Assembly (NCBI GenBank): GCA_947503775.1
Contig: CANNFE010000002.1
Coordinates: 434,001-498,000, forward strand
Direction: 5' to 3'
Source of the DNA: an uncultured Paracoccaceae bacterium
GTDB lineage: Bacteria > Pseudomonadota > Alphaproteobacteria > Rhodobacterales > Rhodobacteraceae
DNA: 64,000 bases
In this document: positions 1-8,033 of the stretch, one piece after another
Layout of the letters: every line of letters begins with the position of its first letter
Numbering within the stretch: the stretch's first letter is position 1
Translations under genes and position numbers: made by a program
The notes under the pieces: generated by a model
The model's input: only the letters and a program-made list of their open reading frames with translations
Database searches by the model: none
What the model was told of the DNA's origin: nothing

Positions 1-272
1 ATCCGCTCATCGAAGTCCAAGACCATAACCTCACGTGGCCCATAGCCGTAGATTTCGCGGTGTTTGAGAACGGCCGTGCAGATACTGATCCCGTCTCCAT
101 CGCCTATAAAGCATAATCGCTTATCATCTGCCCATTGTGCGACGAACTCACTCTGCATTACCATATCGCCCGCCTTCATGAAGATCTGATCGAACTGGCG
201 CAGCGGCAGCGGGCGGTTCGCAATAACGTCGGAGATCGCGTTCATCGTCTCCTTAAGATCGATTTGAGTCAT
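1..272 (-). CDS. N-terminus of a SAM-fold-like protein, cut by the window edge
   Basis: A minus-strand reading frame opens at an ATG ending at 272 and stays open for 90 codons to the left edge, so only the N-terminus is visible. A second in-frame ATG at 245 is preceded by AAGGAGACG and could be the true start. The first 50 residues look alpha-helical. A segment reading LCFIGDGDGISI (about residues 53-64) is followed about 20 residues later by VMVLDFDER. That spacing and the acidic end of the second strand resemble the SAM/nucleotide-binding Rossmann strands of methyltransferases and of BpsA-type aminopropyl transferases. It lies downstream of res on the same strand, so it may be part of the restriction-modification operon. 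The fold call is inference from short motifs; the exact function is unknown. Confidence 0.55.
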   Translation of the reverse strand, partial: MTQIDLKETMNAISDVIANRPLPLRQFDQIFMKAGDMVMQSEFVAQWADDKRLCFIGDGDGISICTAVLKHREIYGYGPREVMVLDFDER

Positions 273-401
273 GCAATACCTACAAAAACACTAGGCGACC
301 GGTTTGCCGCAGAACAGAACTAGCCACAATAGGCGGGGCCATATGGAATGATCGAGGCTTCTTAGATAACGACGATAATTTTCCGCAATTACCACGGAAT
401 T

Positions 402-3071
402 TCAACATTTTAGACCGTCAAGAACTCGCCCAAATACCTCCTTCGGGTCGCCGCGCTCCATCGTGGCCATCACAAACACCGCCTTGCCGCCTGACGCCTT
501 CGCCCACTGCTGGCCGATCAGCTCCTTCTCACGGCTGTCCCGGCTTTCCTCGGGCGTCCGGTCCTTGCCTTTGTACTCCACCACCAGAAGCCGTTCGTCC
601 TCCATCATCGCCACGAAGTCGGGGTAGAACTTATCGGTCGAGGTCGGCAGGCTGAACGAGTTGCGGTGACGGGCGACGTTGCGGGTCCAGAATTTCAGGC
701 CGGGCAGGCCGTCTATCACCAACGCGCACTGTTCTTCCTCGCCGCCCTCGGCCCCGTCGAAAGCGGGCACTTCATCCGGCCCCATGAAGTGGTTGCGAAA
801 GGCGAACTTGGTGCCGCGATACTTGGGCACGTCGGCGTACATCTCATCGAAGAACTTGAAGCCCTCATCGAACGAGACTTCCAACCGCGCCTCGGGGCCA
901 AATAGGTTGAGCTGATAGACTTTGTCCCGCTCCTTCTGACGGAAGCCCTTGATCTTCTCGCCCAGCTTGCGGGCCAGGATGAACTTGCAACGCATGAGCT
1001 GCGCCAGCGGGAGGCTACGGTCGCGCGTCAGGTAGGTGATAACATCGCCAAGCCACGCCAGCAGCTCGGTCTGTGAAATCCACGGGTCGCGCACCTTGCT
1101 GTCGAGCCACCCGACAAGGCTGGCGGGTGTCCAGTCATACACCTCCACGTCTTTGAGCATGCCTTCGGATGAATCCCCGGCCGCGATCAGCAGGCGGTTA
1201 CCATCGAGGTCGATCTCGAAGGTATTGGTGGTCTCCACGATCTTGAACTCGTCAGGCTCCAGTCGCGCGGGGTGATCGGCCAGCGACCAGTCGTGGTATT
1301 CCATCAGAACGTCGGTATCGCCGAAGATTAGATCGCCCTGCACGTGCGCCATCAAACGCGGGATGGTGAAGGTCTCGCCGCGATGGGCAGGGGCGACCTC
1401 GCGCGCGTGCTTTTCTTCCCATTCCTTGATCTTCTCGCGGAATGCGCCGTGATGCCGCTCAGGCGCTTGAGCGTACAACGCTTCTTTTTCGCTAGGCTTT
1501 AGGAAGCCCTTGATCTGCACCGTCGCCTTGCCAGACGCATCCGGCGCAATCGTGATCTTGCCGGGGGCGACCCGTTCGATGCCCTTGGCTTCATCCGGCG
1601 TCGCGTCGATCTCGACCGTGAGCGTCGGGCGCGGGCGCGACTGTCGCCCGAACAAACCATCGGCCAGGTCGGGCTGCTCCGCCTCGATGTTGGTCTCAGC
1701 CTCGCCTTCGGTGAATCCCATGTCCACCAGCTTGTCGCGCAGGTTTCCTGCCGCCTCGGCGAAGCGCTTGGACACCAGCTTGGCGTAGGATTTGTTCAGC
1801 GCCGTCGCCTTGCGACGCGTGGCGTACGGCATCCGCAAGACGCGGCCCAGAAGTTGTTCGGCGTCTGTGCTGCTGCTGATGTTCGCGACCGAGCAGAAGA
1901 CATAGGCGAAGGAGCAGTCCCAGCCTTCCTTCAGCGCCTCTATGGTGATGACGTACTCGATGGCGCAGGCCGGATCGAACAGGTTGATCCCGTCCAGTTC
2001 CCGCTGCGCGCCGGTAGCGACGGCGATCTTTTCGGGGTCAATGTTCTCACGCTCGATCAGATGCTCGCGCAAGACATCGACGGTGATGTTCTCCGGGTTC
2101 TTCTTGTCCTTCTTCTGCGCTTGAAACAGAACGATGGGCCGGATGTAGCCATCGCGGTCGCGGTCGGCCCACTCTTGCAGCTCGGCACGTTTGAGGATGG
2201 CGGAGTTGACCGCACCCTGCCACGTGTCAGCCTCGTCCAGCACCACGGGCATCTTGATCATTTCTTCGTCCTTCAGCTCCTGCGCAGAGACGGAATGAAG
2301 GATGTTGTTGAAGCCGCGCGGCGTGGCCGTGAACTCGACCAGCGCGGTCGGATTGATCCGCTCATAGACCACTTGGGTCAGGTTCGATCCCGCCTTGTGA
2401 GCTTCGTCCATGATGACCAGCGGACGGTGCAGGTGCATGAGGTTGGCAAAGCTGAACTTGATGTCGCCCTTGTGCGGCCCGTCGTCGTTGCGCTCCAGTC
2501 CGGGCGCGCCCGGCGACACAGAGCTGAAATGCGGCTCCAGCATCTCGTGGTGGCGATAAACATGGTACGTGTCCGTGCTGGTTTGCCGAAGCGCCTGGAT
2601 GGTCCCGACAACGACGCAAAGGTTGCCCGCCATGTCGTGCGGCGTCAGTTGCGTGAAATCCCCGATGTCGAAGACGCGCACGCGGCCCTCGAACGCTTCG
2701 TCCAGCACCTGCCGGTAGGGATGGCGCGGATTCTTCAGCGCCTCGGCGGTTTGCAGTCGGATCGTGTTCGTCGGCACCAGCCACAGAACGAGCGGGAAAT
2801 CCTTCTCGATCCACGCATCCTTGGCTACGGTGATGGCGTGGCTGGCAAGGATCGTCTTGCCGCCCCCGGTGGGCAGTCGCAGGCAGACGTAGGGAGTGTC
2901 AGGCAGCGCCTCTATCGGCTTGTAGCCTGCCGCGTAGCCGCGCAGGCGGGCTGCCAGCTCTGGCTCGGCCGTCAGCGTCTCGTAGGCCGCTTTGGGGCCG
3001 GTGATCCGCGCTTCCTCGAAAAATGCGCACAGCGTGGCGAGGGACGCCTTCTGATAGTCCTTCAGCTTCAT
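402..3071 (-). CDS. res: Type III restriction enzyme, Res (helicase/endonuclease) subunit
   Basis: The 889-residue protein is the ATP-dependent translocase and nuclease subunit of a Type III restriction system, which cuts DNA only in complex with Mod. A Walker A motif, LPTGGGKT, lies at about residues 66-73 and a DEAH-type Walker B (VIMDEAH) at about 219-225. A helicase C-terminal block follows, with GWDC and the motif VI-like LLGRVLRMP. Near the C-terminus (about residues 830-850) FYPDF...LLVVEYKG is a PD-(D/E)xK nuclease signature. The length is usual for Res. Its ATG overlaps the mod stop by 4 bases (ATGA), so the two are probably translationally coupled. No truncation or frameshift is seen. 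Confidence 0.93.
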   Translation of the reverse strand: MKLKDYQKASLATLCAFFEEARITGPKAAYETLTAEPELAARLRGYAAGYKPIEALPDTPYVCLRLPTGGGKTILASHAITVAKDAWIEKDFPLVLWLVPTNTIRLQTAEALKNPRHPYRQVLDEAFEGRVRVFDIGDFTQLTPHDMAGNLCVVVGTIQALRQTSTDTYHVYRHHEMLEPHFSSVSPGAPGLERNDDGPHKGDIKFSFANLMHLHRPLVIMDEAHKAGSNLTQVVYERINPTALVEFTATPRGFNNILHSVSAQELKDEEMIKMPVVLDEADTWQGAVNSAILKRAELQEWADRDRDGYIRPIVLFQAQKKDKKNPENITVDVLREHLIERENIDPEKIAVATGAQRELDGINLFDPACAIEYVITIEALKEGWDCSFAYVFCSVANISSSTDAEQLLGRVLRMPYATRRKATALNKSYAKLVSKRFAEAAGNLRDKLVDMGFTEGEAETNIEAEQPDLADGLFGRQSRPRPTLTVEIDATPDEAKGIERVAPGKITIAPDASGKATVQIKGFLKPSEKEALYAQAPERHHGAFREKIKEWEEKHAREVAPAHRGETFTIPRLMAHVQGDLIFGDTDVLMEYHDWSLADHPARLEPDEFKIVETTNTFEIDLDGNRLLIAAGDSSEGMLKDVEVYDWTPASLVGWLDSKVRDPWISQTELLAWLGDVITYLTRDRSLPLAQLMRCKFILARKLGEKIKGFRQKERDKVYQLNLFGPEARLEVSFDEGFKFFDEMYADVPKYRGTKFAFRNHFMGPDEVPAFDGAEGGEEEQCALVIDGLPGLKFWTRNVARHRNSFSLPTSTDKFYPDFVAMMEDERLLVVEYKGKDRTPEESRDSREKELIGQQWAKASGGKAVFVMATMERGDPKEVFGRVLDGLKC

Positions 3072-4597
3072 CTGCGGGCCTTCACGTCATAGGGCGTCTG
3101 TTTGAACTCGATCTTCTCGGCCTTCAACGTCGCCTCGCTCAGCGCCGTGCGCTCGCCATAGACCGTCATCGGGCCTTTGAAATCGGCCTGTGCCGCGCGG
3201 ATCGCAGCGAGGGTCTTGCGGGTCAGCACGTTGCCGCCGCCCGCCGACTTGTCGCCGAGGATGCCGTTGTAGAGCAGCGCATAGCCTTGGTCGTCGTGCT
3301 GTCCGAGAAATGGGACCAGCGCATCCGGCTCGACCCACGGCTTGCCTGTCTCGGCGAACCAGATATGGCTGGCGAGGGTGGGGAAGCGGATATCGGGCTG
3401 GATCGACCCGTCTTCGGCGAAGACTGACGGGCCAAGGCGGTAGAAGCGGAACCCGCCGCCGCCCTCCCAGCCGACTGCCTCGGAAATCCCGATATTGTCG
3501 CCGTCGACGACCTTTTTCAGTCTGGGAACGCAGTACGCGGTGCTGTGTTCGCCCATTTCGATGCCGATCCAGTTGCGATCTATCTTCTGAGCGACGGCAG
3601 CGGTGGTACCGGAGCCCAAGAAGCTATCCAGTACGATATCGCCGGGGTTCGAAGCGACCTGCACGATCTTACGTATTAGCCCCTCGGGTTTCGGTGTGTC
3701 GAAAGCGTCGTCGTCTTTGAAGAGGGCCAAAATTTCCTTCTTCGCAGCTTGATTGTCCGAGAAGTCGCTGGCTGGCCACCAAGTCATTGGAACAAGGCCA
3801 TCATCGTCTTCAGGGAACTTCTTGATTCGTGGTCGCCCCGCCCCGTTTTTGGGAAAATACACACGCTTCTCTACATCACGCAGTCGCAGGAATTCCGGTT
3901 CGGTTGCGCCCCAACATCTGCCTTTTGGCGGGTCAAGCTCGACGCCGGTCGGCGTCGTAATCTTGTACATCTGGTTTGCTCTATAACCTTGCGCGCTGAA
4001 AGGGATGGAACGCCATGGGCCGCGCTCGTCATTGTCAGGGTTGGAGTAGCCTTTTGAACTATCGGGCAGGAGATTCCGGTTTGTCTTCCAGTCGGCTGCA
4101 TCTGTGCGGGCATAAACCAAGATGTGGTCATGCGCGGAGCCGATGGCCTTGCGGTTTTCCCGCGAGGTCCGCTTTTGCCAGACGATATTTGCGATGAAAT
4201 TTCGCCGCCCGAACACCTCGTCCATAATGACCTTGAGGTAGTGCCCCTCGCGGTCATCTATGCTCACCCAGATCGACCCGTCCTCGCTCAAAAGCTCCCG
4301 CAGCAGCTCCAGCCGGGGCCACATCATGGCCAGCCACTGCGAATGCTCCAGATTATCGTCGTAATGCTCGAAGGCCGATCCGGTATTGTAGGGCGGGTCG
4401 ATATAGATGCACTTCACCTGTCCCGCATAGTAGGGCAGCAGCGCCTTCAGCGCCTCCAGATTGTCGCCCTGAATGAGCATGTTGCCCGCGTCCCGGTCGC
4501 CATAGCCCAGCTCCGGCACCTCCTCCAACAGCCGGTAGGGCACCGTCCGCGCAGCGCGCACGTCATCGTCTCGGGTCAGCCATCGAAGCGTCGGCAT
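3068..4597 (-). CDS. mod: Type III DNA adenine methyltransferase, Mod subunit
   Basis: This 509-residue N6-adenine methyltransferase sets the recognition sequence of the Type III system and protects host DNA. The catalytic motif IV DPPYNTG is at residues 67-73 and the SAM-binding motif DSFLGSGTT at about 324-332. Motif IV before motif I is the beta-class order typical of Type III Mod proteins. The stretch between them (roughly 150-300) would hold the target-recognition domain. It is somewhat shorter than many Mod proteins, which commonly exceed 600 residues, but both catalytic motifs are intact. It is followed by res with a 4-base overlap and sits 74 bases downstream of the XRE regulator, all on the minus strand. 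The recognition site cannot be read from the sequence. Confidence 0.92.
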   Translation of the reverse strand: MPTLRWLTRDDDVRAARTVPYRLLEEVPELGYGDRDAGNMLIQGDNLEALKALLPYYAGQVKCIYIDPPYNTGSAFEHYDDNLEHSQWLAMMWPRLELLRELLSEDGSIWVSIDDREGHYLKVIMDEVFGRRNFIANIVWQKRTSRENRKAIGSAHDHILVYARTDAADWKTNRNLLPDSSKGYSNPDNDERGPWRSIPFSAQGYRANQMYKITTPTGVELDPPKGRCWGATEPEFLRLRDVEKRVYFPKNGAGRPRIKKFPEDDDGLVPMTWWPASDFSDNQAAKKEILALFKDDDAFDTPKPEGLIRKIVQVASNPGDIVLDSFLGSGTTAAVAQKIDRNWIGIEMGEHSTAYCVPRLKKVVDGDNIGISEAVGWEGGGGFRFYRLGPSVFAEDGSIQPDIRFPTLASHIWFAETGKPWVEPDALVPFLGQHDDQGYALLYNGILGDKSAGGGNVLTRKTLAAIRAAQADFKGPMTVYGERTALSEATLKAEKIEFKQTPYDVKARR

Positions 4598-4671
4598 CTG
4601 CTCGTTTCTTTCTTCTTCTTGGGCGCGATGTGCGCCGGATTTCTGAGAAATTAGTATTCTGTTCCGGGTGT

Positions 4672-5385
4672 TTATCCGGCTTCGGAGTGACTGTCAGCCG
4701 CCACGACATCATTACCTTTCTGATCAACCTCGATTTCGTCATGGTCGACCGCGTCCTCACCCAAATTCTCTCGAACCATCGTTCTCCATGCCACCATCGC
4801 CTCATCGAAGAGCTCCTGCTCTTCGCCAAAGTCTTCCGCGACTGGCGGTCCGGGAAGCTCCTCTGGGTGAAAGCGGTATCCCGTAACGATCCTGACCGCT
4901 TCCCGTAGGTTGTCGGCGGTGAGGCGCTTGAAACCTTGCCAATCGTGTCGCGCAAAAAAGCTGGCGACCTTCAAACGAGTCGCCAAGTCCATCTTCGGGT
5001 AGGCAACACCTAGAAATTCAACTGCAGCGTTCAGCTCCCGCACCGTACGTTCGATGGTTTGCTGGTCGTTCTGAGCGGGCCGTCCGAGCATGAGCTCGTT
5101 CATGTCCGCGCCAGTAAGGATCGCGAGCTTTATCAGCGCAGAAGATGGGACTGGCCTCTTACCTAACTCATAGTCGTAATAGCAGCGGTCTGTGACCTCC
5201 ATGAATCGGGCCATTTCCCGCTTCTTGTACCCCTTGCGAACGCGAAAGCTCGACAGGTTGTTGTGCAGCGCGCCTTGCGGGCTGTTCCGGCGCATCTTTT
5301 CATCGCGCTCATAAGCCGATTGCCTGTCGGCCTCGGCGGCTACGACCTGCGCCTCCGTGAGCTTAGCGAACTTGTAAGCAGGCAT
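4672..5385 (-). CDS. XRE-family HTH regulator of the restriction-modification operon
   Basis: This 237-residue protein has a helix-turn-helix domain at about residues 45-95 (LSSFRVRKGYKKREMARFME, then CYYDYELGKRPVPSSALIKL), the Cro/C1-type arrangement. A roughly 130-residue C-terminal region of unknown fold ends in a very acidic tail. It is the first gene upstream of mod and res on the same strand, the position of a controller protein that delays or tunes restriction. An 8+8 base inverted repeat lies 13-36 bases upstream of its start and probably serves as its own operator. It is longer than classic C proteins (about 80 residues), so the C-terminal domain may bind a ligand or a partner; that part is inference. 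Confidence 0.8.
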   Translation of the reverse strand: MPAYKFAKLTEAQVVAAEADRQSAYERDEKMRRNSPQGALHNNLSSFRVRKGYKKREMARFMEVTDRCYYDYELGKRPVPSSALIKLAILTGADMNELMLGRPAQNDQQTIERTVRELNAAVEFLGVAYPKMDLATRLKVASFFARHDWQGFKRLTADNLREAVRIVTGYRFHPEELPGPPVAEDFGEEQELFDEAMVAWRTMVRENLGEDAVDHDEIEVDQKGNDVVAADSHSEAG

Positions 5386-5397
5386 GGCAGCACCCCC

Positions 5398-5421
5398 AAA
5401 CCGGAAAGATAAATCCGGTTT
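5398..5421. promoter_or_regulatory. Inverted-repeat operator upstream of the XRE regulator
   Basis: AAACCGGA at 5398-5405 and TCCGGTTT at 5414-5421 form a perfect 8-base inverted repeat with an 8-base spacer. A third half-site, ACCGGA, lies at 5433-5438. The repeat sits between the divergent XRE gene (start 5385) and the small gene at 5506, so one operator could control both directions. Symmetric operators at this distance are usual for XRE controllers. Binding itself is inference. Confidence 0.5.
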
Positions 5422-5505
5422 TGCAAAAAATTACCGGAGTGTCTCGACAGGTTACGCGTAGATCGCAATCATTGGCAAGAGATTGCATTTTCGTGCGAGG
5501 AGCAG

Positions 5506-5736
5506 ATGTCAGACCTTCTATCGGACGGCCGAACGCCCGAAGCGTGGAGCGAGGAACTGATGAGCCACGGCGTTCACGTTTCGCCACGCCTGATCCGCTC
5601 GAAAGCCCATAGAACCGGGCAGTTCTACAAAATCGGTCGGCTGATGCTGCTGACACCGATCCAGCTTGAGGCGCTGATTAAGGCCGCCACCCGCCCGGCC
5701 GTCACCAGCGACGGCAAGGACGCGACCAATGGCTGA
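5506..5736 (+). CDS. Small winged-helix-like DNA-binding protein, excisionase-like
   Basis: This is a 76-residue basic protein preceded by a good ribosome binding site (GAGGAG, 5 bases before the ATG). Its C-terminal half (TGQFYKIGRLMLLT followed by an amphipathic helix) aligns by eye with the same part of the next protein (LGAFCKIGQKVIML, then VVSFLEAM). The pair therefore looks like tandem paralogues of a small MerR/AlpA-type fold. It overlaps the next gene by 8 bases and lies directly upstream of the integrase. Excisionase or recombination directionality factor is the likeliest role from context and size, but no firm family assignment is possible. Confidence 0.55.
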   Translation: MSDLLSDGRTPEAWSEELMSHGVHVSPRLIRSKAHRTGQFYKIGRLMLLTPIQLEALIKAATRPAVTSDGKDATNG

Positions 5737-6073
5737 CATCCTTCCAACCTATACGACGCCGAGAGAGCTTGCCGCGAGGCTCGGTGCATCGCCCCGATTT
5801 GTGTCCGATACGGTCCGCGAGCTTGGTGCATTCTGCAAAATCGGGCAGAAAGTCATCATGCTGGATCATCATGTGGTCAGCTTTTTGGAGGCGATGGAAT
5901 GCCGATCAAAGTCTTCAAGAGGGGCAACCTCTACAGTTTCAGGGGCACAGTTGCCGGACGGCGACTACGAGGCGCTACTGGAACAGCGGACAAAAGGATC
6001 GCGGAAAGGCTCGCGGCAGAAGCCGAAGCAAAAGAGTGGCAACGTCATCTCGATGGGCCGGGCGCAACGCTGA
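5729..6073 (+). CDS. Small HTH protein, excisionase-like, overlapping the integrase
   Basis: This is a 114-residue open frame. Residues 7-56 (TTPRELAARLGASPRFVSDTV, broken here by the 20-residue limit; then FCKIGQKVIML and VVSFLEAM) look like the HTH of excisionases and AlpA-type regulators. The remaining half is Ser/Lys/Gln-rich and overlaps the integrase by 175 bases in another frame, far more than the usual few bases. The tail may be non-essential read-through, or the integrase start may be internal to it. The start is supported by AAGGA about 9 bases upstream. It is the second of two paralogous small genes that probably form one transcript with the integrase. Confidence 0.5.
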   Translation: MADILPTYTTPRELAARLGASPRFVSDTVRELGAFCKIGQKVIMLDHHVVSFLEAMECRSKSSRGATSTVSGAQLPDGDYEALLEQRTKGSRKGSRQKPKQKSGNVISMGRAQR

Positions 6074-6924
6074 TGTTCTCACAGGCTGCGATAGCCTATC
6101 GGCACGCGGGGCGGAACGACCGGTTCCTTGAACGGATCGAGGATTACTGGAAGGACACGCTGGTTCCGAAAATCACGGGCGAGGCAATTCGGCAAATGGC
6201 GCGCAAGCTGTACCCCGGCGCGGCCAATGCCACCATGAACCGTCAAGGCATTGCCCCTACGCAAGCGATCATCAACTACGCGGCGGAACTGGAATGGTGC
6301 GCGCCGATCCGAGTGAAGCGGTTCAAAGTCAATGCCAAGAGGAAGAGGCCCGTCTCACGGGAGTGGGTCGAAGCTTTTGCCAAGCAGGCAATAGCTGACG
6401 ACCTGCGCCATCTCGCAGCCCTGTGCCTCTTCATGTTTGGCACAGGCGCGCGTCGTGGTGAGGCCTGCGCGCTCACGTGGGGCGACGTCGAGCTGTTCCA
6501 GAAGACTGCTGTGATCAACCAGACCAAGATCGACGACCAGCGCATCGCGCATCTGTCACAACCTGTCGTCGCGGCGTTGGCGAACATCCCTTCCAACCGT
6601 GAACCCGACAGTCTGGTTTTTCAGTACGCCTCTGGCGAAAGCGTGGGACAGGTCTGGAAGAACGTCATTGAGCGTGCGGGAATAGAGAAACTGTCACCGC
6701 ACTCGTGCCGCCATGGCTTCGCGACCTCGATGCTGCAAGCTGGCATAGACCCCAAGACCGTAGCGGTTCGCGGGGGCTGGAAAGACGTCGCGACTGTGAT
6801 GAGATTCTACGCCCACGCGATGGATGATCCGACCGTCACGGATGTGCTTTTTGGCACAGAATTGACACAAGGCGAACACGAGAAACGATTAAGTAACTGT
6901 AGTAAAAAGGAAATACATCAATGA
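5899..6924 (+). CDS. int: Tyrosine recombinase, island integrase
   Basis: This 341-residue site-specific recombinase integrates and excises the island. The catalytic pentad is visible: Arg185 in TGARRGE, Lys210, His268 and Arg271 in HSCRHGF, Trp294 in the His/Trp position (RGGWKDV), and the nucleophile Tyr304 in RFYAHA. The N-terminal 150 residues form the arm and core-binding region and are basic. The start at 5899 has GGAGG upstream. The gene ends 233 bases before serB, so the attachment site and right boundary of the island probably lie in 6925-7157. No disruption is seen, so the enzyme may be active. Confidence 0.92.
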   Translation: MPIKVFKRGNLYSFRGTVAGRRLRGATGTADKRIAERLAAEAEAKEWQRHLDGPGATLMFSQAAIAYRHAGRNDRFLERIEDYWKDTLVPKITGEAIRQMARKLYPGAANATMNRQGIAPTQAIINYAAELEWCAPIRVKRFKVNAKRKRPVSREWVEAFAKQAIADDLRHLAALCLFMFGTGARRGEACALTWGDVELFQKTAVINQTKIDDQRIAHLSQPVVAALANIPSNREPDSLVFQYASGESVGQVWKNVIERAGIEKLSPHSCRHGFATSMLQAGIDPKTVAVRGGWKDVATVMRFYAHAMDDPTVTDVLFGTELTQGEHEKRLSNCSKKEIHQ

Positions 6925-6929
6925 CTTGG

Positions 6930-6949
6930 ACCCTTCGTTGGGGAAGGGT
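6930..6949. terminator. Hairpin after the integrase; possible island edge
   Basis: ACCCTTC (6930-6936) pairs with GAAGGGT (6943-6949) around a 6-base loop, 5 bases after the integrase stop. There is no U-run, so it may be a Rho-aided terminator or part of the attachment site. The rest of 6925-7157 has no gene; it leads to the serB ribosome binding site (GAAGGAG). Confidence 0.35.
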
Positions 6950-7157
6950 GTCCCACGGGCGGAGCTAGCGGCTGGGGCCGTCTGCGGCAAGTCCTTATCC
7001 GCTCTGCGGCTCGATTTTGTCTCTTGTCGCGCCTCACCCCTATCCGCGGGCGCGGAAGGTGACGGCCGGATTTGCATATTTATCGCCAGATGAAGAGAAC
7101 GGTTGCGCCCCGCGTCGGAGCGCGCTTTGTGCGAGGCGAGTGTGAAGGAGTGTCACG

Positions 7158-8033
7158 ATGGTCATTATCAGCCTGATCGCTGCGCCGGGCGCTCTGGAGC
7201 GGCAGGTGGTTGAAAATCTGCGCGGCACCTGGGGCGGGAGCGAGATCGTCTGGCTTTCAGACGGGGAGGCGGCTGAGTTCGGCGTGCCGGGCCGTCCGGA
7301 GACCTTCGATTGCGTGCGCGCCGAACTTGACCTTCTGAGGATCGATCTCAACCCGGTGCAACAGGACCATCGCCGCAAGCGGCTTTTGCTGGCGGATATG
7401 GATTCGACGATGATCGCGCAGGAATGCATCGACGAGCTTGCGGCCGAGGCGGGCTTCGGCCCGCAGGTAGCGGCTATCACCGCGCAGGCGATGAATGGCG
7501 AGCTGGATTTCGAGGACGCCTTGAAGAGCCGTGTGGCCTTGCTGCGCGACTTGCCGGTATCGGTGATTGAACGGGTTCTGACCACCCGCATAAAGGACCG
7601 TCCAGGCGGCCGGGCGCTCGTGGCGACGATGAAGGCGCATGGCGCCTATTGCGCGCTGGTCTCGGGCGGGTTCACCGCCTTTGCGTCGTCTGTTGCGGAC
7701 CGGATCGGGTTCGACGAGGCGCGCGCGAACGTTCTGGCCGAAGAGGAGGGGCGGCTGACCGGGGAGGTGATCCCTCCGATCCTGGGGCGTGATGCGAAAG
7801 TCTCCGCGCTGACAGACCTGACGGAGCGGCTGGGCCTCACACCCTCCGATGCCATCGCGATCGGGGATGGGGCGAACGATCTTGGCATGCTGGATCTCGC
7901 CGGGATGGGCGTTGCCGTTCATGCCAAGCCCGCCGTCGCGCAGGCCTGCGATCTGCGCATCTCGCATGGCGATTTGACCGCGCTTTTATACCTGCAAGGG
8001 TATGCCCGGTCAGAGTTCGAAGGCCCAGCCTAG
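7158..8033 (+). CDS. serB: Phosphoserine phosphatase
   Basis: SerB removes phosphate from L-phosphoserine, the last step of serine synthesis, in the cytoplasm. The 291-residue protein carries the HAD motif I ADMDSTM at about residues 77-83 (nucleophile and acid/base Asp), a motif II Ser in ALVSGGF, and the motif IV GDGANDLGML near 237-246. The N-terminal 70 residues match the variable ACT-like region of SerB. In related genomes serB is often next to serC-serA; here its upstream neighbour is the island integrase, so the island probably lies in that junction (inference). It converges on the asparaginase gene with a 4-base overlap of stop codons. Confidence 0.95.
   Translation: MVIISLIAAPGALERQVVENLRGTWGGSEIVWLSDGEAAEFGVPGRPETFDCVRAELDLLRIDLNPVQQDHRRKRLLLADMDSTMIAQECIDELAAEAGFGPQVAAITAQAMNGELDFEDALKSRVALLRDLPVSVIERVLTTRIKDRPGGRALVATMKAHGAYCALVSGGFTAFASSVADRIGFDEARANVLAEEEGRLTGEVIPPILGRDAKVSALTDLTERLGLTPSDAIAIGDGANDLGMLDLAGMGVAVHAKPAVAQACDLRISHGDLTALLYLQGYARSEFEGPA

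Noticed and set aside
1854-3092. 412-codon plus-strand frame across res
   Set aside because: It is the antisense shadow of res, which has clear helicase and nuclease motifs; the plus-strand product has no recognisable domain.
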